This document shows positions 32,560 to 43,689 of a DNA stretch of 64,000 nucleotides, piece by piece. Source of the stretch: Anastrepha obliqua (taxonomy: Eukaryota > Arthropoda > Insecta > Diptera > Tephritidae); NCBI RefSeq assembly GCF_027943255.1, contig NC_072893.1, positions 8,246,001 through 8,310,000 on the forward strand. The letters are read 5' to 3'. The position numbers and the translations under genes are program-made. The notes under the pieces were generated by a model, which was not told where the DNA came from, did no database searches, and worked only from the letters and a program-made list of their open reading frames with translations. The first letter of the stretch is position 1. Each line of letters begins with the position of its first letter.

Positions 32560-32800
32560 CTTTGATCATAGGGTACACTCTTAGAATCTGGCGGTCATCA
32601 GGATGTTATCGCTGACGATATTTTCTTTTGGTGCTGAGATAGTCGCTGGATTTGTTTTATAGACTTCACTTTTGAGGTACGCCCACAGAACCTCGGGCAA
32701 TCTGGTTGGCCAGGATATACTACCGAAGCGGCTTATCCGTTTGTTAGAGAAGAAAGCATGCAGTGTCACCATGGTCTCTCTGCACAGAGCGGCGCCATCT
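32560..32800 (-). pseudogene. DUF4817-type ITm transposase C-terminal fragment
   Basis: The minus-strand frame FFSNKRISRFGSISWPTRLP then AYLKSEVYKTNPATISAPKE corresponds to FLxNRVISRRxDxxWPPRSPDLxPxDFFLWGYLKSKVYxxxPxTIxxLKxNI in the same transposase group as 18140-19543 and 56842-57448. The PDLxPxD segment with the third Asp is corrupted. Confidence 0.7.
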
Positions 32801-32854
32801 TATTGAAATCATGTGTGACTACTGAAGAAAAGGTTTTCTTTCATTCTTTTTCTT

Positions 32855-33030
32855 CTTATTGGCGGGACAACCGATTTAACAAAACGCGCCAGTTGTTTAT
32901 TTTCCGTGCAAACCGTCACCAGTTGAATACACCAAGTGAAGCCAAGTCCTTCTCCACTAGAACTTTCCAACACAGAGGAGACCTTCTTCTTCCTATGCTA
33001 CCACCAACTATTACATCCCTAGCTGACTTC
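32855..33030 (-). repeat. RTE-like LINE 3' end, second copy
   Basis: Base-level match to 17370-17550: AACACCAAGTGAAGCCAAGT-type text (here ATACACCAAGTGAAGCCAAG) and TCCTTCTCCA, with the terminus TTCTTCTTATTGGCGGGACA, which on the minus strand is CCGCCAATAAGAAGAA. Read as protein it is the VEKDLASLGV.NW segment. Only the last 175 bp is present. Confidence 0.75.
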
Positions 33031-33079
33031 CTGTGAAAGCTTGGTCACATTCGGTTCAGTGGAAGCGAAGTTATTGCCT

Positions 33080-34020
33080 CTAAAGTGTCAATATGTTTCT
33101 GCCATCGGTACAAAAATTACTTTCGAACAAATATCAAATTTGGTTTTCAAATCGGTAAAACGTTTACCGAATCATTTGAATTGATGAAAAAAGTTGATGA
33201 CAGTGACTGTCTATCTTGTGGCAGTGTTAATAAGTGGTTTAGATGTTTCAGAGATGGTTGTGAAGACATAAATGACAATGAACATACGGGCCATATCGAA
33301 TTTTAACTGATCATTTGGGCTTACGAAAGGTCTGTGCATGTTCCATTCCGCACAAGTTAACTGAGGACTAAATATGGCTCAGAATTCAATATTCAAAAGA
33401 CCTCATTAAAGAGGCGAGAAAAGACGAGAACTTCCTTTACAACATTGTAACTGTTGACGAAACTGGTGTTTCCAATATGAACCTGAAACTAAGCGTCAAA
33501 GTACCGAATGGAAGGCCCACCACCCAAAAAATCGCATTTAGAGAAGTCAGAAATCAAGTCGATGCTCATTTGATTTGTCCACTAGGAGTTCGTGCCAACG
33601 GGCCAAACCGTCAATGCAATTTTTTATCTTGGCGCTTTGAAGCGTTTGTTGCATCGCAATCGTCGAATTCGCCCTGAATACCGCGAAGGAGGAAACTGGC
33701 GCTTATAGCATGATAATGCACCATCCCATCGATCCACTCTTGTGACTGAGTTTTGACTAGAAATCGTAATTTAACCATCAGTATTCGCCTGATATGGCTC
33801 CATATGACTTCTACCAATTCGGAATATTGCATTTGACCATGAAAGGAAGGACATTCCGGTCAATGACCTGAAACACCCTTTCGCAAAGCTTTTAGATCGG
33901 ACAAAAAAGGGTATCGAGGTGAAAGAGAACTATTTTGAATAAATAAACTCGAAGTTATTTGAAAAAAGCTCTTGTCGTTTCTATTTTAGCTCAGTCTCGT
34001 TTATTTTGGATTTCACCTGA
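33080..34020 (+). mobile_element. mariner element, degenerate, sister of 39126-39850
   Basis: The frame begins TNIKFGFQIGKTFTESFELM then VNKWFRCFRDGCEDINDNEH (HTH_48 region). Further pieces are FVPTGQTVNAIFYLGALKRL, HRNRRIRPEYREGGNWRL, stop, HDNAPSHRSTLVTEF (second catalytic Asp) and a decayed tail. The 3' terminus, read inward, is TCAGGTGAAATCCAAAATAA (to 34020), matching the start of the other copy. There are numerous stops, and the first Asp is seen only as VTVDETGV (about 33445). The 5' terminus is not found. Confidence 0.78.
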
Positions 34021-34029
34021 GTGACCTGA

Positions 34030-34540
34030 CAAACCTATGACTGAAATCCTAATAACGTTTGTATGGAGACGCCGGCAGTATATATACAAATATTAATCAC
34101 GAAAATCACTGGGAGAGCCTCAACACCTTTCTAAACTACCGAATGCCGTTAACGAAGCCCAACCAAACCCTATTGCAGATGAAGAGCGGCCCGCGTAACA
34201 TTAACTCAGTTACGGTCTGGATATTGTAGCAGGTTAAATTTCAATGGGATGCTTTCTCTTATACCTTCGTCACATACTGATGCTGACGGTTTTCCAGCTA
34301 TCTTGCCCAAGAATGGTCAGACATTGTCAATTCCTCGGCTTGAACAATCTTCATCGATGGTATCTACATGAAGCCGCGACTGTCTTTGAATATTAAAAAC
34401 AATTTATAAAATATCGGAAAATGTTCATTTAAAAAGCGCGCGTTACACATATGTCTAATTTTTACTTGCTAGAATATTTTTTGCTGAATGTACAACTGTC
34501 CTCTATAGCGTCGCAGAGTTTGAGCGACATCTGTCAATTA
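34030..34540. other. spacer, nothing recognised
   Basis: No motif or repeat found. Confidence 0.35.
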
Positions 34541-34599
34541 GCTTGTTTTTGGCATTTAATTATATCAGTCAACCGCAGGTGTGTTCTGCGATTTTCATT

Positions 34600-35640
34600 A
34601 TTGATAAAAATGTCGAACAAAGAATTTGTCTTAAATTATGTATTTTGAACGGGATTTCTTGGGCCGAATCGTTGAAAATGTTGCAAAAAGCCTGTGGCGA
34701 GTGTGCTTTATCAAAAATACGAGTATACGAGTGGTATAAGGCTTTTGCAGAGTGCCGAGAAGTCGTGGAAGATTTGCACCGATCTGGTCGCCCATCAACG
34801 TCTTCAATGGACGAAAACGTCGACAACGTTAAGGAAATGGTGCTGAAAAACCATCATTTAAGTTTAAGGGAGGTAGCTCGTGACCTCAGCGTGTCTCACG
34901 AATCAATTCGCAACATTTTACTCCATCAATTGGGCATGAGACGCGTGCCTGCTCCACTCGTTCCAAGAGAATTGAATTTCTTTCAAAAAATTCATCGGAA
35001 GAAGGTGGCTGAAGGCAGGCTTGAGCAAGTGAATTCGGACCCAGAGCATCATGATAACAGTTGAAAAAACGTGAGTATATGAGTTTGACATCCAAGCCAG
35101 TGAACAGGCGGCCGAATGGCGCTATCCACATGAGGTGAAAAATGAAAGTCTTACTACCCGACTTCTTTGATTATCATGGTGTTGTGCACTCGAAATTCAT
35201 TCCCAATGGTTCTACGGTAAATAAAGAATACTATTTGGAAGTTATGCGACATTTGAGAAAGAAATTGCGTAGCAAACGGCCCAATTCGTGGAAAGAAAAC
35301 TCATGGATCTTGGACCATGATAACGCACCGTCTTACAAGGCCCATATTGTGAAGACTTTTTTGACCAAAAACTAGAAAAATATCATCGAAGAATCAGATT
35401 TAGCCCCTGTGACTTTTTCCTTTTCCTAAAACTTAAATTGCCACTCCGCGGATGCCACTTTGAGTCGATAGAGGCCATTGAGGAGAATTCGCTGAAGGAG
35501 CTGAAGAAGATCTCTTTAAACGCGTTTAAAAGGTGCTTTGATAACTGGACTAATCGTTGGCATATGTGCATTGCTTCGAATAGCGAGAAAATAAATTTTG
35601 ATGATTAAACAATTATTTTGCGTTTTATTGAACAAGTTTT
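34600..35640 (+). mobile_element. mariner element, inactive
   Basis: Plus strand. After a start region MSNKEFVLN (34610) a +1 shift gives NGISWAESLKMLQKACGECA, IRVYEWYKAFAECREVVEDL, GRPSTSSMDENVDNVKEMVL, LREVARDLSVSHESIRNILL and LVPRELNFFQKIHRKKVAEG (to about 35030). Then EFDIQASEQAAEWRYPHEV, DFFDYHGVVHSKFIPNGSTV, NKEYYLEVMRHLRKKLRSKR, WILDHDNAPSYKAHIVKTF (second Asp, 35306), CDFFLFLKLKLPLRGCHFES (third Asp, about 35410) and RCFDNWTNRWHMCIAS. The ITGDExW first-Asp block is degraded. A likely 3' end lies in TTTTGGTATTTTTTGACAG (about 35640). This is a mariner protein nearly complete in layout but with frameshifts. Confidence 0.85.
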
Positions 35641-35834
35641 GGTATTTTTTGACAGAATGTATACAATACTACAAATGGTAACTGAGTTTAAGATTTATTC
35701 GGTGCGAAATTTGTTTTCAGTGGTCACATTAATTTTATTCGTTCTTGATTTCACTTAATATAGACCGAATTAAAAAAAAAAAAATTTAATTGCTTAATAT
35801 TGTATTTATATGGATTGCTAATATATTCCAACTT

Positions 35835-36085
35835 ATCCGTAAACAACCGCGAGATACTCAATATATGTCCGGCATGTGAAGATGCATCGCACGACACTAA
35901 CCAACTATTCACATGCCTTCTCAAACCCACTCCTCTAACACCTCTCTCTCTCTCTCTGCATCCAACCTGTCGAAACAGCACCATTTCTGAGCCTACCGTT
36001 AAATGCGATAGACGATGACGTTTGATGACTACCCCGCATAAGCAGGACCTAGTGAATTGCTACAGCAACAACAAGAAGAAAAGTA
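35835..36085 (+). pseudogene. Jockey-like LINE, C-terminal tail and 3' end
   Basis: ILNICPACEDASHDTNQLFT then CLLKPTPLTPLSLSLHP matches CPxCxxxxHDTxHLFxCPxxPTxLTPxSLWxxP, the terminal zinc knuckle of Jockey-type proteins. After a frameshift VETAPFLSLPLNAIDDDV and a stop give the expected acidic end. The DNA then reads TTGCTACAGCAACAACAAG, the ACAACA-type end usual for such elements, in front of an A-rich stretch. The CT repeat inside (35942-35958) lies in the LTPLSLSL codons. Confidence 0.78.
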
Positions 36086-36089
36086 TTAT

Positions 36090-36950
36090 TATAAAAATAT
36101 TTTTTTATTTTGTAAAATAAAACTGTCCAGCCAGGTATTATATAAAGCTCTAACGTCAATTTCTTTTTCGAACGCCTTAGGCACTTCTTGCATGCGCTTT
36201 TGAGTTGGCCTTGCGCGTAGCAAATCTCCATTCTTTCATGCGTTTTGTTTTTCGCTTTTGCATGCTTACACATAAATTCGATTTCATAAAATTTTTACTG
36301 CAGTATTTTTCGCAATAATAACTGCAACTGCTTGCGTGCTGCCCTGAATACGTACGTAAAAACACTCACACACGTGCAAATGCATAAGTGTGTGTGCATA
36401 CTTGAATGACGGCACGTGCTTTATGTTTTTGACAAGTTGCTTTATGGAATGAGCTAACAGCAGTGTGTGATAACATTCAGGTACAAGCGTACATACTTCA
36501 TTATGTTTGACATTATAATTAAAGCGCCACATTTTAGCAGCTTGACAATGAATGAGTGTGCAAACGAATTGGCTACGATTAAATGCTTCAATGGCGGCAG
36601 TATGTATGTATGTGTGTACGTGTGGGCCAGCACGTGTTCATATGATTGTGGCGGTGAATTGTGCGGTTGTTCTCTTCTTACGTTATTTTATTCGACTCGT
36701 TCACTGTTCATATGCAGTTATATTCTTTACCACAAACATATTTCGTAGGTGACGGAGTTAATAAATTTTGATGTACGTTGGATGTCGCAATGTTGAGGAC
36801 AATATTGGCATTCGGTTTGTATGTTGCGGGCTACCACAAAACACAGTTACGCGTACACGCGCCCTGATGCGAAAGCTTGCGAAGCAATAAATTTCAATAC
36901 TAGGCAGTCATAATTTGTCAATTTGAAATCATTTCTCTACTTATGTCGGA
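36090..36950. other. spacer, possible single-copy DNA
   Basis: No transposon motif. Short TGTGTG/TATG tracts are present at 36600-36625. No supported ORF. Confidence 0.4.
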
Positions 36951-36954
36951 AGCA

Positions 36955-37590
36955 TCTTCGCCAGGCTGTGATGCCATGGCGCCGTGAGTTGTTATATTTC
37001 TCAGGCGCCCAATATTAGATGGCATACAGCCTGAACTAATGACTGCCGACTCGCAAATATTAGCGGAAATTCTTCATCCCCACATCACTGCCGTCTGGAG
37101 CAATGAAAAGCTGCTTCCGTCCTGGACAAAAGGTATCATAGCGAAGCTGTTTAAGAAAGGCGACCTGGCGAGGAATAGAGGAATACCTATACTTAACGCC
37201 CTCTACAAAATTGTAGCCGTGATCATACAAAGTAGGCTGAAAGATATCGAACGCTCCTTAAGAGGCGAGCAAGCTGGTTTTCGCCCTCACCGCAGCTGTG
37301 TTGACCTAGCCAACACACTTCGGATTATAGTAGAACAATCAGTTAAGTGGCACTCTCCGCCCTACATCCTGTTTGCAGACTTTAAGAAGGCGAGATGCAA
37401 TATAGCTGGTACTGAGTAGAAAGGGTGTTCCCGCCAAGATAATCCGCCGAACTGGCGGTGGTTCACAAGGGCAATATCAGCGATTCATTCACTATCAACG
37501 CAGGTGTAAGGCAAGGTTGCCACATGTCGCCCCTTTTCTTCGCCATCGTCCTTGATGTCGTCATGAGCCAACTGGCCCTGCACAAAAAGG
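36955..37590 (+). pseudogene. LINE reverse transcriptase, fingers and palm
   Basis: GCDAMAP near 36970, then ILAEILHPHITAVWSNEKLL, SWTKGIIAKLFKKGDLARN, RGIPILNALYKIVAVIIQSR, LRGEQAGFRPHRSCVDLANT and LRIIVEQSVKWHSPPYILFA then DFKKARC (motif A, about 37378). After a gap, VVHKGNISDSFTINAGVRQG (motif B region, 37456-37515) and CHMSPLFFAIVLDVVMS. This is RVT_1 of the same clade as 6526-7228. Motif A keeps its Asp. The segment between A and B is shortened and the YADD box is cut off where an opposite-strand LINE begins at 37592. Confidence 0.85.
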
Positions 37591-37591
37591 C

Positions 37592-38165
37592 ATCGATTTT
37601 TCTGCGTCCCGAAGTTCCGCCTTCTTGCCAGAAACCATATTTATGGAGTCTACACATTGCTTTTATTGCTTCCTGTTGTATCTCTAGATCCAAGGGGAGC
37701 AAATCAAGCTTAGCATTTAGAGTATCACCGGAGGCTGTACTCATGGCGCCTGTCACTTCTTTGCAGCCTGTATAGTTCTCGTAGTGGTGACTTAACCATG
37801 GTCCGCCACCACCAGACCACCGCGGAGTAAGTGATGATTGGTCTGGTAAGTGGTGTGTATATCCACCAGCCCACAGTAGGTTTCAGACCCCAGGTTTTAC
37901 CAAAGGCTCTGCGGCATTGCTGAAAAATCCTTAATGAGCTATTCACCTTCAATGAAGCGTGTATCTCTCAAGTCAGCTTCTTACCCAAGATTACTCCTAG
38001 ATATTTAACTTTCTCAGAGAGACTGAGTGTCACACCTTTCAGTGTTTGAATACTAAGTCCATCCAATTTCCGTTTTCTCGTGGACAAGACTATGGTGGTT
38101 TTATTCGAATTGACGAAAAGACCTTGTCTCATGCACAAGAGCTCAAGATATTTAAAAAAAATGTG
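37592..38165 (-). pseudogene. I-group LINE, post-YADD thumb region
   Basis: Minus strand from 38165: GLFVNSNKTTIVLSTRKRK, GLSIQTLKGVTLSLSEKVK, YLGVILGKKLT, then CRRAFGKTWGLKPTVGWWIY, TRPIITYSAVVWWWRTMVKS, and after a frameshift MTGAMSTASGDTLNAKLDLL with PLDLEIQQEAIKAMCRLHKY. This order (PxKTxxxLFTxKxK, KYLGVxLDxKL, WGLxPxxxxWLYTAxxRPIxTYxxxVWW, ITGAMxxTPxxALxxLLxLxPL) is the thumb of I/LOA/R1-type LINEs. The same family appears at 45540-47395. Palm and RNase H are missing. Confidence 0.83.
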
Positions 38166-38190
38166 AATCCTGTTGGTTGAGAATTGATGA

Positions 38191-38511
38191 TATATGTATG
38201 GAATTGGCGCTTACACCTTTTTTTGGTGTTTGGCCGAGCTCCTCCTCCCATTTGTGGTGTCCGTCTTGATGTTGTTCCACAAATGGAGGGGCCTACAGTT
38301 TCAAGCCGACTCCGAACGGCAGATATTTTTATGAGGAGCTTTTTCATGGCAGAAATATACTCAGAGGTTCGCCATTGCCTGCCGAGGAGCGACCGCTGTT
38401 CGAATTTTTTTTTTTATTATAATTTTGGTGTTTCACCGAGATTCGAACCTACGTTCTCTCTTGATTCCGAATGATTGTCACGCACCAACCCATTCGACTA
38501 CGGCGGCCGCC
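38191..38511 (-). repeat. tRNA-derived SINE, copy 3 (best preserved)
   Basis: 321 bp, read from 38511. Head GGCGGCCGCCGTAGTCGAAT; A box TAGTCGAATGGGTTGG; B box GGTTCGAATCTCGG about 45 bp on; then GTGAAACACCAAAATTATAA and an A-run. The body holds AACAGCGGTCGCTCCTCGG, TATATTTCTGCCATGAAAAA and ATCTGCCGTTCGGAGTCGG. Towards the end CCATTTGTGGAACAACATCA, GGAGGAGGAGCTCGGCC, then ACACCAAAAAAAGGTGT (hairpin), AAGCGCCAATTCC and a short TA-rich tail. TGATGA flanks both sides (38185-38190, 38512-38517), a possible target duplication. Transcription would be by RNA polymerase III from the internal boxes, and no protein is encoded. Confidence 0.9.
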
Positions 38512-38539
38512 TGATGATGATAAGGCCACCAAATAAGAG

Positions 38540-38860
38540 CGGCATACTTAAGGTGAGAAAGTATAAAAGAAGTGTAAAGCAAGTTTAATGTGCATGGATA
38601 CAAGAACATCTTTAAAAAAAAGAGATCTAGCCCATCTCGAATAAAGGCTGCCCACTCCAGCTTGAAGATTCAATATATCATCTGGAGAATTTACTAAAGA
38701 ATAAATTTTCAAGTCATCAGCGTACAACAGAAACTTAGCATATGAAAAGCAAGAACTAATGTCATTAACGAACAATACGAAAAGTAGCGGACTTATAATA
38801 CGGCCCTAAGGGACGTCGGATATTGGAGACAACACTCCACGACTTAAATACTAAGCAAGC
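38540..38860 (-). pseudogene. Jockey/CR1-like LINE reverse transcriptase, motif C region
   Basis: Minus strand: DVP, stop, GRIISPLLFVLFVNDISSCF (motif B end) and SYAKFLLYADDLKIYSLVNS then PDDILNLQAGVGSLY. LLYADDLKIY is the catalytic YADD box with intact aspartates. The glutamine of GVPQG is a stop. The fragment is about 100 codons. Sequence beyond 38860 to 39110 may be older LINE sequence but I cannot assign it. Confidence 0.78.
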
Positions 38861-39125
38861 TGGTATATGAATCAGCATCTTATGAGAGATTTAACCGAAT
38901 ACTTTGGAGAAATCCGTGGAAGTCGACTTGATATCCAGAAGAAGACGCGAAGTTGCTGTATTTACTAAAAACTGCAGGGTTCGAAACTGTAGTATGCGCC
39001 GTTATAAAACCATGTTGGTTAGAGCAGATTAAACTTTTAACGGAGAAATAAATTTTATCCCTAACTGTGCATTCAAATAGCTTAGAAGTGTTCGAGGGTT
39101 TCGATATAGACTTGTAATTGCATAT

Positions 39126-39850
39126 ACAAGGTGAAGTTCAAAATAAACAAGACTGACCTAAAATATGTAGAAACGACAGGAGCTTTGTTCTGATAACTTC
39201 GAATATATTTATTCCCACCTGACCTCGATACACTGTTTTGCGCGATCTAAAAGCTTTTCGAAAGAGTGTTTCAGATCACTGACCGGAATGTCATTCAGAA
39301 TGTCGGTACATTCCTTTTGGATGGCCTCAACGGATGCAAAACATTTGCCTTTCATGGCCAAATGCAAAGTGGAGGTCACAGGGAGCCATGACAAGCGAAT
39401 ACGGTGAATGATTGAGTGTTAAAATGTAATTTCTAGTAAAAAAATCAGTCACAAGAGTGGATCGATGGGATGGTGCATTATCATGCAATAAGCGCCAGGT
39501 GCCTCCTTCGCTGTATTCAGGGCGAATTCGACGATTGCGATGCAACAAACGCTTCAAAACGCCAATATCGAAAATTGCATTGACGGTTTGGCCCGTTGGC
39601 ACAGACTCATTGTGGACAAATGAGCATCGAGTTGACTTCTCCAAACGCGATTTTTTGGGTGGTGGCTCGTCTGGGGCCTTCCATTCGGCACTTTGACGCT
39701 TAGTTTTAGGTTCATGTTGGAAACACCACGATTCATCACCAATTACAATGTTGTGAACGAGGTTTTCGTCTTTTCTCGCCTCTTTAATGAGGCTGATCCA
39801 GCCAATACTTTCGTTCGTATTGTTGGTCGAAGTTAGAGTTAGTAATATTT
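39126..39850 (-). mobile_element. mariner element, degenerate, 5' truncated
   Basis: The 3' terminus CAAGGTGAAGTTCAAAATAA begins at 39126 next to TA and corresponds to the end of the copy at 33080-34020. On the minus strand are ..ETSFT-type text near 39770, MNLKLSVKVPNGRP, NESVPTGQTVNAIFDIGVLK, RLLHRNRRIRPEYSEGGTWR, LLHDNAPSHRSTLVTDFFTR (second Asp, about 39480), NHSPYSLVMAPCDLHFAFGH (third Asp) and the C-terminal LKHSFEKLLDRAKQCIEVRW. Better preserved than its sister but missing the N-terminal helix-turn-helix and 5' terminus. Confidence 0.83.
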
Positions 39851-39859
39851 TGTTCTCAA

Positions 39860-40885
39860 TCGTAGTTCGTGAAGTTTATGTATATTTATATTTATATTTT
39901 TATGTATATACGAATATTTTATCACACTCACGAATTTAAAAAAACGTATCTCTAGACTCGTTTATAGGAGTGTACGTCCAATACATACATACATACATAC
40001 ATACTCTCAGAAAGCTCACACAATAATTTGCCTTAATTGATTTGTGTGTCAACCAAAAACATTTAAGCTTTATTTACTTATCTATCTCATTAATTAATCT
40101 CATTAAAATTCGCTGTTGTACAGTTTGATAGGCAGTGGATGTGGCTGACAACAATTGCCAATCTTTGTCACTCACTTGCGCACTTAGCTGTCAGATCAAC
40201 TCAATTAAGTGAATTGCATATGTATGCGAATGTGTGTGTGTACTTGTTTGAAAAATAAATCCAGTAAAGTAAAATGGCGCTGAAATGAAATTGTTTTTAA
40301 ACCAGCAATACGCGGCCTGTGTTTGCTGCAGTTCAAATTGCTGATTAATAGCGTTTTGCACTTGAAGTTTGCTCAACTTCTAATAAAAAGGTAAGCGCAG
40401 CGCAGCTATTCTTCACATAATTTGGGAACAAGTGGACTCAATCTAATATACAAAAATATCAAAACTTTACATTCAAGTTGCCTTGCCTCTATATGCGGGG
40501 TTGCCTGTTATATACTCGCAAACATCATTTGCAAATATCGTTCAAGTTGATTTGGCGAAATAAAACCGATATTAGGAGATTCAGAAGTCAGTTGTTGATT
40601 AAGGCTGACAAGCTCAGGTAGAATTAATATATGCATACCTTTCCTCTGCCAGCCAATTTGGATGCAATAAAGTCTAGGTATTCCCATTAGCTGGCAACCC
40701 ATTAAAATACGTTAAATTCTTTTAGGGATCATACCAATTTGGAGGCTCCATTGTATACATTCTCGTCGTAACTCGAAACCAAAGGACAATCAAAGTCAAT
40801 TTGATTTTATCTAAAGGTCAGTGCTTGTCATCATCTCCTAAAGCATAGTACTACGTTCGCGTTTCCGGTGAAACGCTGATGTGGC
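39860..40885. other. spacer with CATA microsatellite
   Basis: A pure (ATAC)n tract of about 24 bp stands at 39979-40003. No ORF or element is recognised elsewhere. Confidence 0.45.
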
Positions 40886-40889
40886 AGAG

Positions 40890-41040
40890 AAAGAAGAAGG
40901 CCTGCTTTACGTTGGAATTGACTTGGCTTCATTTGGTGTGTCCAACTGGCACCGGTTAGCACTAAGAAGAAACGACTGGCGCGCTTGGTTCAACTCGGCC
41001 AAAATCGCTTAAGCAGTTATCGCGCCAATCGAGAGGGAGG
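40890..41040 (+). repeat. RTE-like LINE 3' end, third copy
   Basis: In plus orientation the text GACTTGGCTTCATTTGGTGT, AACTGGCACCGGTTAGCAC, GAAACGACTGGCGCGCTTGG matches the codons for DLASLGV.NWxRLA..RNDWRAL of the copy at 17356-17800. The terminus reads CGCTTAAGCAGTTATCGCGC then CAATCGAGAGG, where the AAG tail has been replaced. Confidence 0.75.
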
Positions 41041-41315
41041 CAGATTCAAATATAAAACAAAATTATAGAATATCAAGGCATTACACTTTCCTCTTTCTTC
41101 CTGTACTCATTATCGTTTTATCTTACACTGTGTTTCCTATTATTAAAGTACTATTACCATTTTATGGTAATTTATATTTAAGCTAATTATTGTTAAAATG
41201 TAATCATTTGAGCATTTATTTAAGTTGAAGTATGGTACTTCGAAAAGACTATAGTCTCACTTCTTGCATACAATAATACGAATGTATACATATAATATAT
41301 GTATACATATCGCAT

Positions 41316-41358
41316 GGTCGCCGTAGCCGAAGGGGTTGGTGCCTGACTACCATTCGAA
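41316..41358 (+). repeat. tRNA-derived SINE, copy 4 (head only)
   Basis: TCGCCGTAGCCGAAGGGGTT then GGTGCCTGACTACCATTCG is the first 43 bp of the SINE, with the A box present. It stops exactly where an ITm transposase sequence begins, so the B box and body are gone. Confidence 0.78.
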
Positions 41359-42150
41359 AGTGAAATTACAACCAGTGATTGTTCGTGAGATCGAGCACCT
41401 TAAAGTAAATGAAGGTACAATGGCAACTTCACGTGAAATGGTTCAAAAAGTGAAGAAAAGACTTGAGCAAAATCCCCGACGAAGAGCCAATCAAATGGCG
41501 AAAGAACTGAAAATATCTGACCGTTGCAGCCGCCGCATAATGAAAGATGATCTCAAAACAAGCCTTACAAGGTTCAAAAGGCGCGTGATCTCACACCAAA
41601 GCAGCAACAAGCCAGACTTGAGAGAGCGAAGAAGTTGCTTCGCTTGGCCAAAAGCGGTCAATATCCGAACTTTGTGTTTTCTGACTAGGAAATTTTTCAA
41701 ATTGAGCAATTCGTAAACTCTCAAAACGATATGCTTCACGTGACCGCTCATTCGAGACCGCTGTAACTGCAGATGGGTGCTCTCCAATCGTTTTCATCGA
41801 GCCTTACGTCGAAGTATTCTTGAAGTTGCTTTGAAGCCGCGGGCAGACAAACATTTCGATGGCAGACCATGGACGTTTCAACAAGACTCGACACCTTCTC
41901 GCAAAAGCTCTCAAATTTACCAGGCGCGAATACGATGGATTATTCTCTTTGGGTAATTTAAGAGATTCTTTAGTCTCGATGCGTTGAAAAAAGCCAAAAT
42001 ACCTGCAAGTCACATTGGGGCGGTTTGCGATTCCTTTCTGGACCATCTCAAGGCAATAGGCAAGGCAAAAGGTGGTCATATCGAGCAAAAGTAAATTGAT
42101 TCTTAATTTTGATTATTTTCACACACTTTTTACTTTGAATTGAATAAAAG
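41359..42150 (+). pseudogene. ITm transposase (maT-like group), internally deleted
   Basis: The frame starts KLQPVIVREIEHLKVNEG and jumps to ATSREMVQKVKKRLEQNPRR, ANQMAKELKIS and an RRIMKDDL helix. The part between (KCYxxTGSIAKRxGGGP in the 48338 copy) is deleted. A frameshift leads through LERAKKLLRLAKSGQ-type text, FEIEQFVNSQND (about 41690), WTFQQDSTPSRKSSQIY-type DNA (about 41868-41915, second Asp), MDYSLWVI (about 41935, third Asp region) and a decayed end. The family layout is winged-helix pair plus DDE. Several frameshifts make it dead. Confidence 0.75.
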
Positions 42151-42159
42151 TAATTTCCC

Positions 42160-43680
42160 AAACTAAGTTTATGGACTTTTTAATTTTTTACAATTCAAAT
42201 GCCGGAACCTGTATAATATCCAGTTTTATGTACTTTATTGACTAAAATGAAATATTTATTTTTATTTTCGTTATTAATTTGAAGAAAATACATACGCATT
42301 TGCGTTTGAATCATATAATAGGCCTCTTTTCTTTAGCAATTGGCGAATAGATGGAGTAACTGGTATAATTGAACATATGGCAACGCTGTGATAGAGCGAA
42401 CTAGTGAATTATACCAGTCTAATGAGGTATAAGTAGTATACTCCCTAGCAGTGAATCTGGCTCGATAACTTTGTTGTTACTTTCACAGGCAAATCTGTCG
42501 TGAAGTGAGCCGAGCAGAGAGACAGGGAGCAGAGAAGTGGTGAATAGAAAAGGTCTAATATCAATATTTTTTAATCAAATAAGAAATAATACTATAAGTA
42601 AATTAATTAAAAGGATCGAAAATCAGCTACCCTCGCTTTGAGCGGACACCTCGCTTCGGCAGAGGGAGGTTGGGGTTTCCACACATCTTCCACAAAAGCT
42701 TTAAAGATTGCATAACAAATGTTTACATATCCGGTTCAAATCACTTCACTGTCATCACTCCCACTTCCATTCTGCTGTTACTCCATAACTTACGACTCGC
42801 ATTTTTTTCCGCAGAAGTACCAGCCGCATATGCAACGCGCACTCAATTTTCCAAACTCGGTTATTTTGTATGCCCGTGTGCGTGTGTATATATGTATGTG
42901 TGAAATTTTATGCTTTTAACTTTAATTCCATTAAGTTTTATGTGTCTTCATGTGAATTTTATTATGTAGCTGTCTGCCTGTCTTTCTCTTTCTGCCCTTC
43001 CCCTTCTCTCTTTCATGAAGCGTGTTGAGCTGCTATTGCAGCCATGTAAATTATTTTTCAGGCAACAAAAAAAAAGAAGAAAAAACAACTACAAATACTT
43101 TGCTTTTAGGGTTTTGTTCTGCGCCCTTGTTTTCCTTTTTGTTGTTTTCTTGTTGCTATTGTTGTTTTTTGATTGTGTTTTGTTTTGTTCGGACTTTCTC
43201 CTTGTCATTTTTCTCTACGGCTGCTTCCTGCTCACTTTATTTATACTCGATGCATCTGCTTTTTGCATTTACTTCAATTATGCGGCAGCATTTAGAAGCT
43301 TTCGAGCGTAAAATGCGCTTGAGATGTGAACTAAAAGTGTTTGTTCGCTTGAAATATATAGTATAATATTTGTTGTATATGTATTTGTACAAATATATGA
43401 AGATATGCTCCAGTCTTAGGATGGGAAACAAGTTTTAGTGTTGGTGATAGGAAAAATATTTCTATAGTAAATAAAGTAAGAAGAATTCTGCTATCGTAGA
43501 CCGGGACTATTTATACTTTTTTCGTGTAGCTGCATTAATTTTTTGAGCTGAGCGCTTCTAAGTGAAAAACAGCAGTAAGCGAAAACACGAAAGCTGCCTT
43601 TTAGATGCAGCTGGGTGTATAAAACAGAGAAAAATTGACGTCATCCAAACTTAATTTTTGGAATAATATGGGAAAGTGGC
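42160..43680. other. spacer, nothing recognised
   Basis: T-rich tract at 43120-43260 makes long hydrophobic frames that I regard as compositional. No family signature. Confidence 0.4.
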
Positions 43681-43689
43681 TTTTTTCAA

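Noticed and set aside
43015..43366. Hydrophobic frames that look like membrane proteins
   Set aside because: They come from a T-rich tract that codes Phe/Leu in several frames; no start context or homology.
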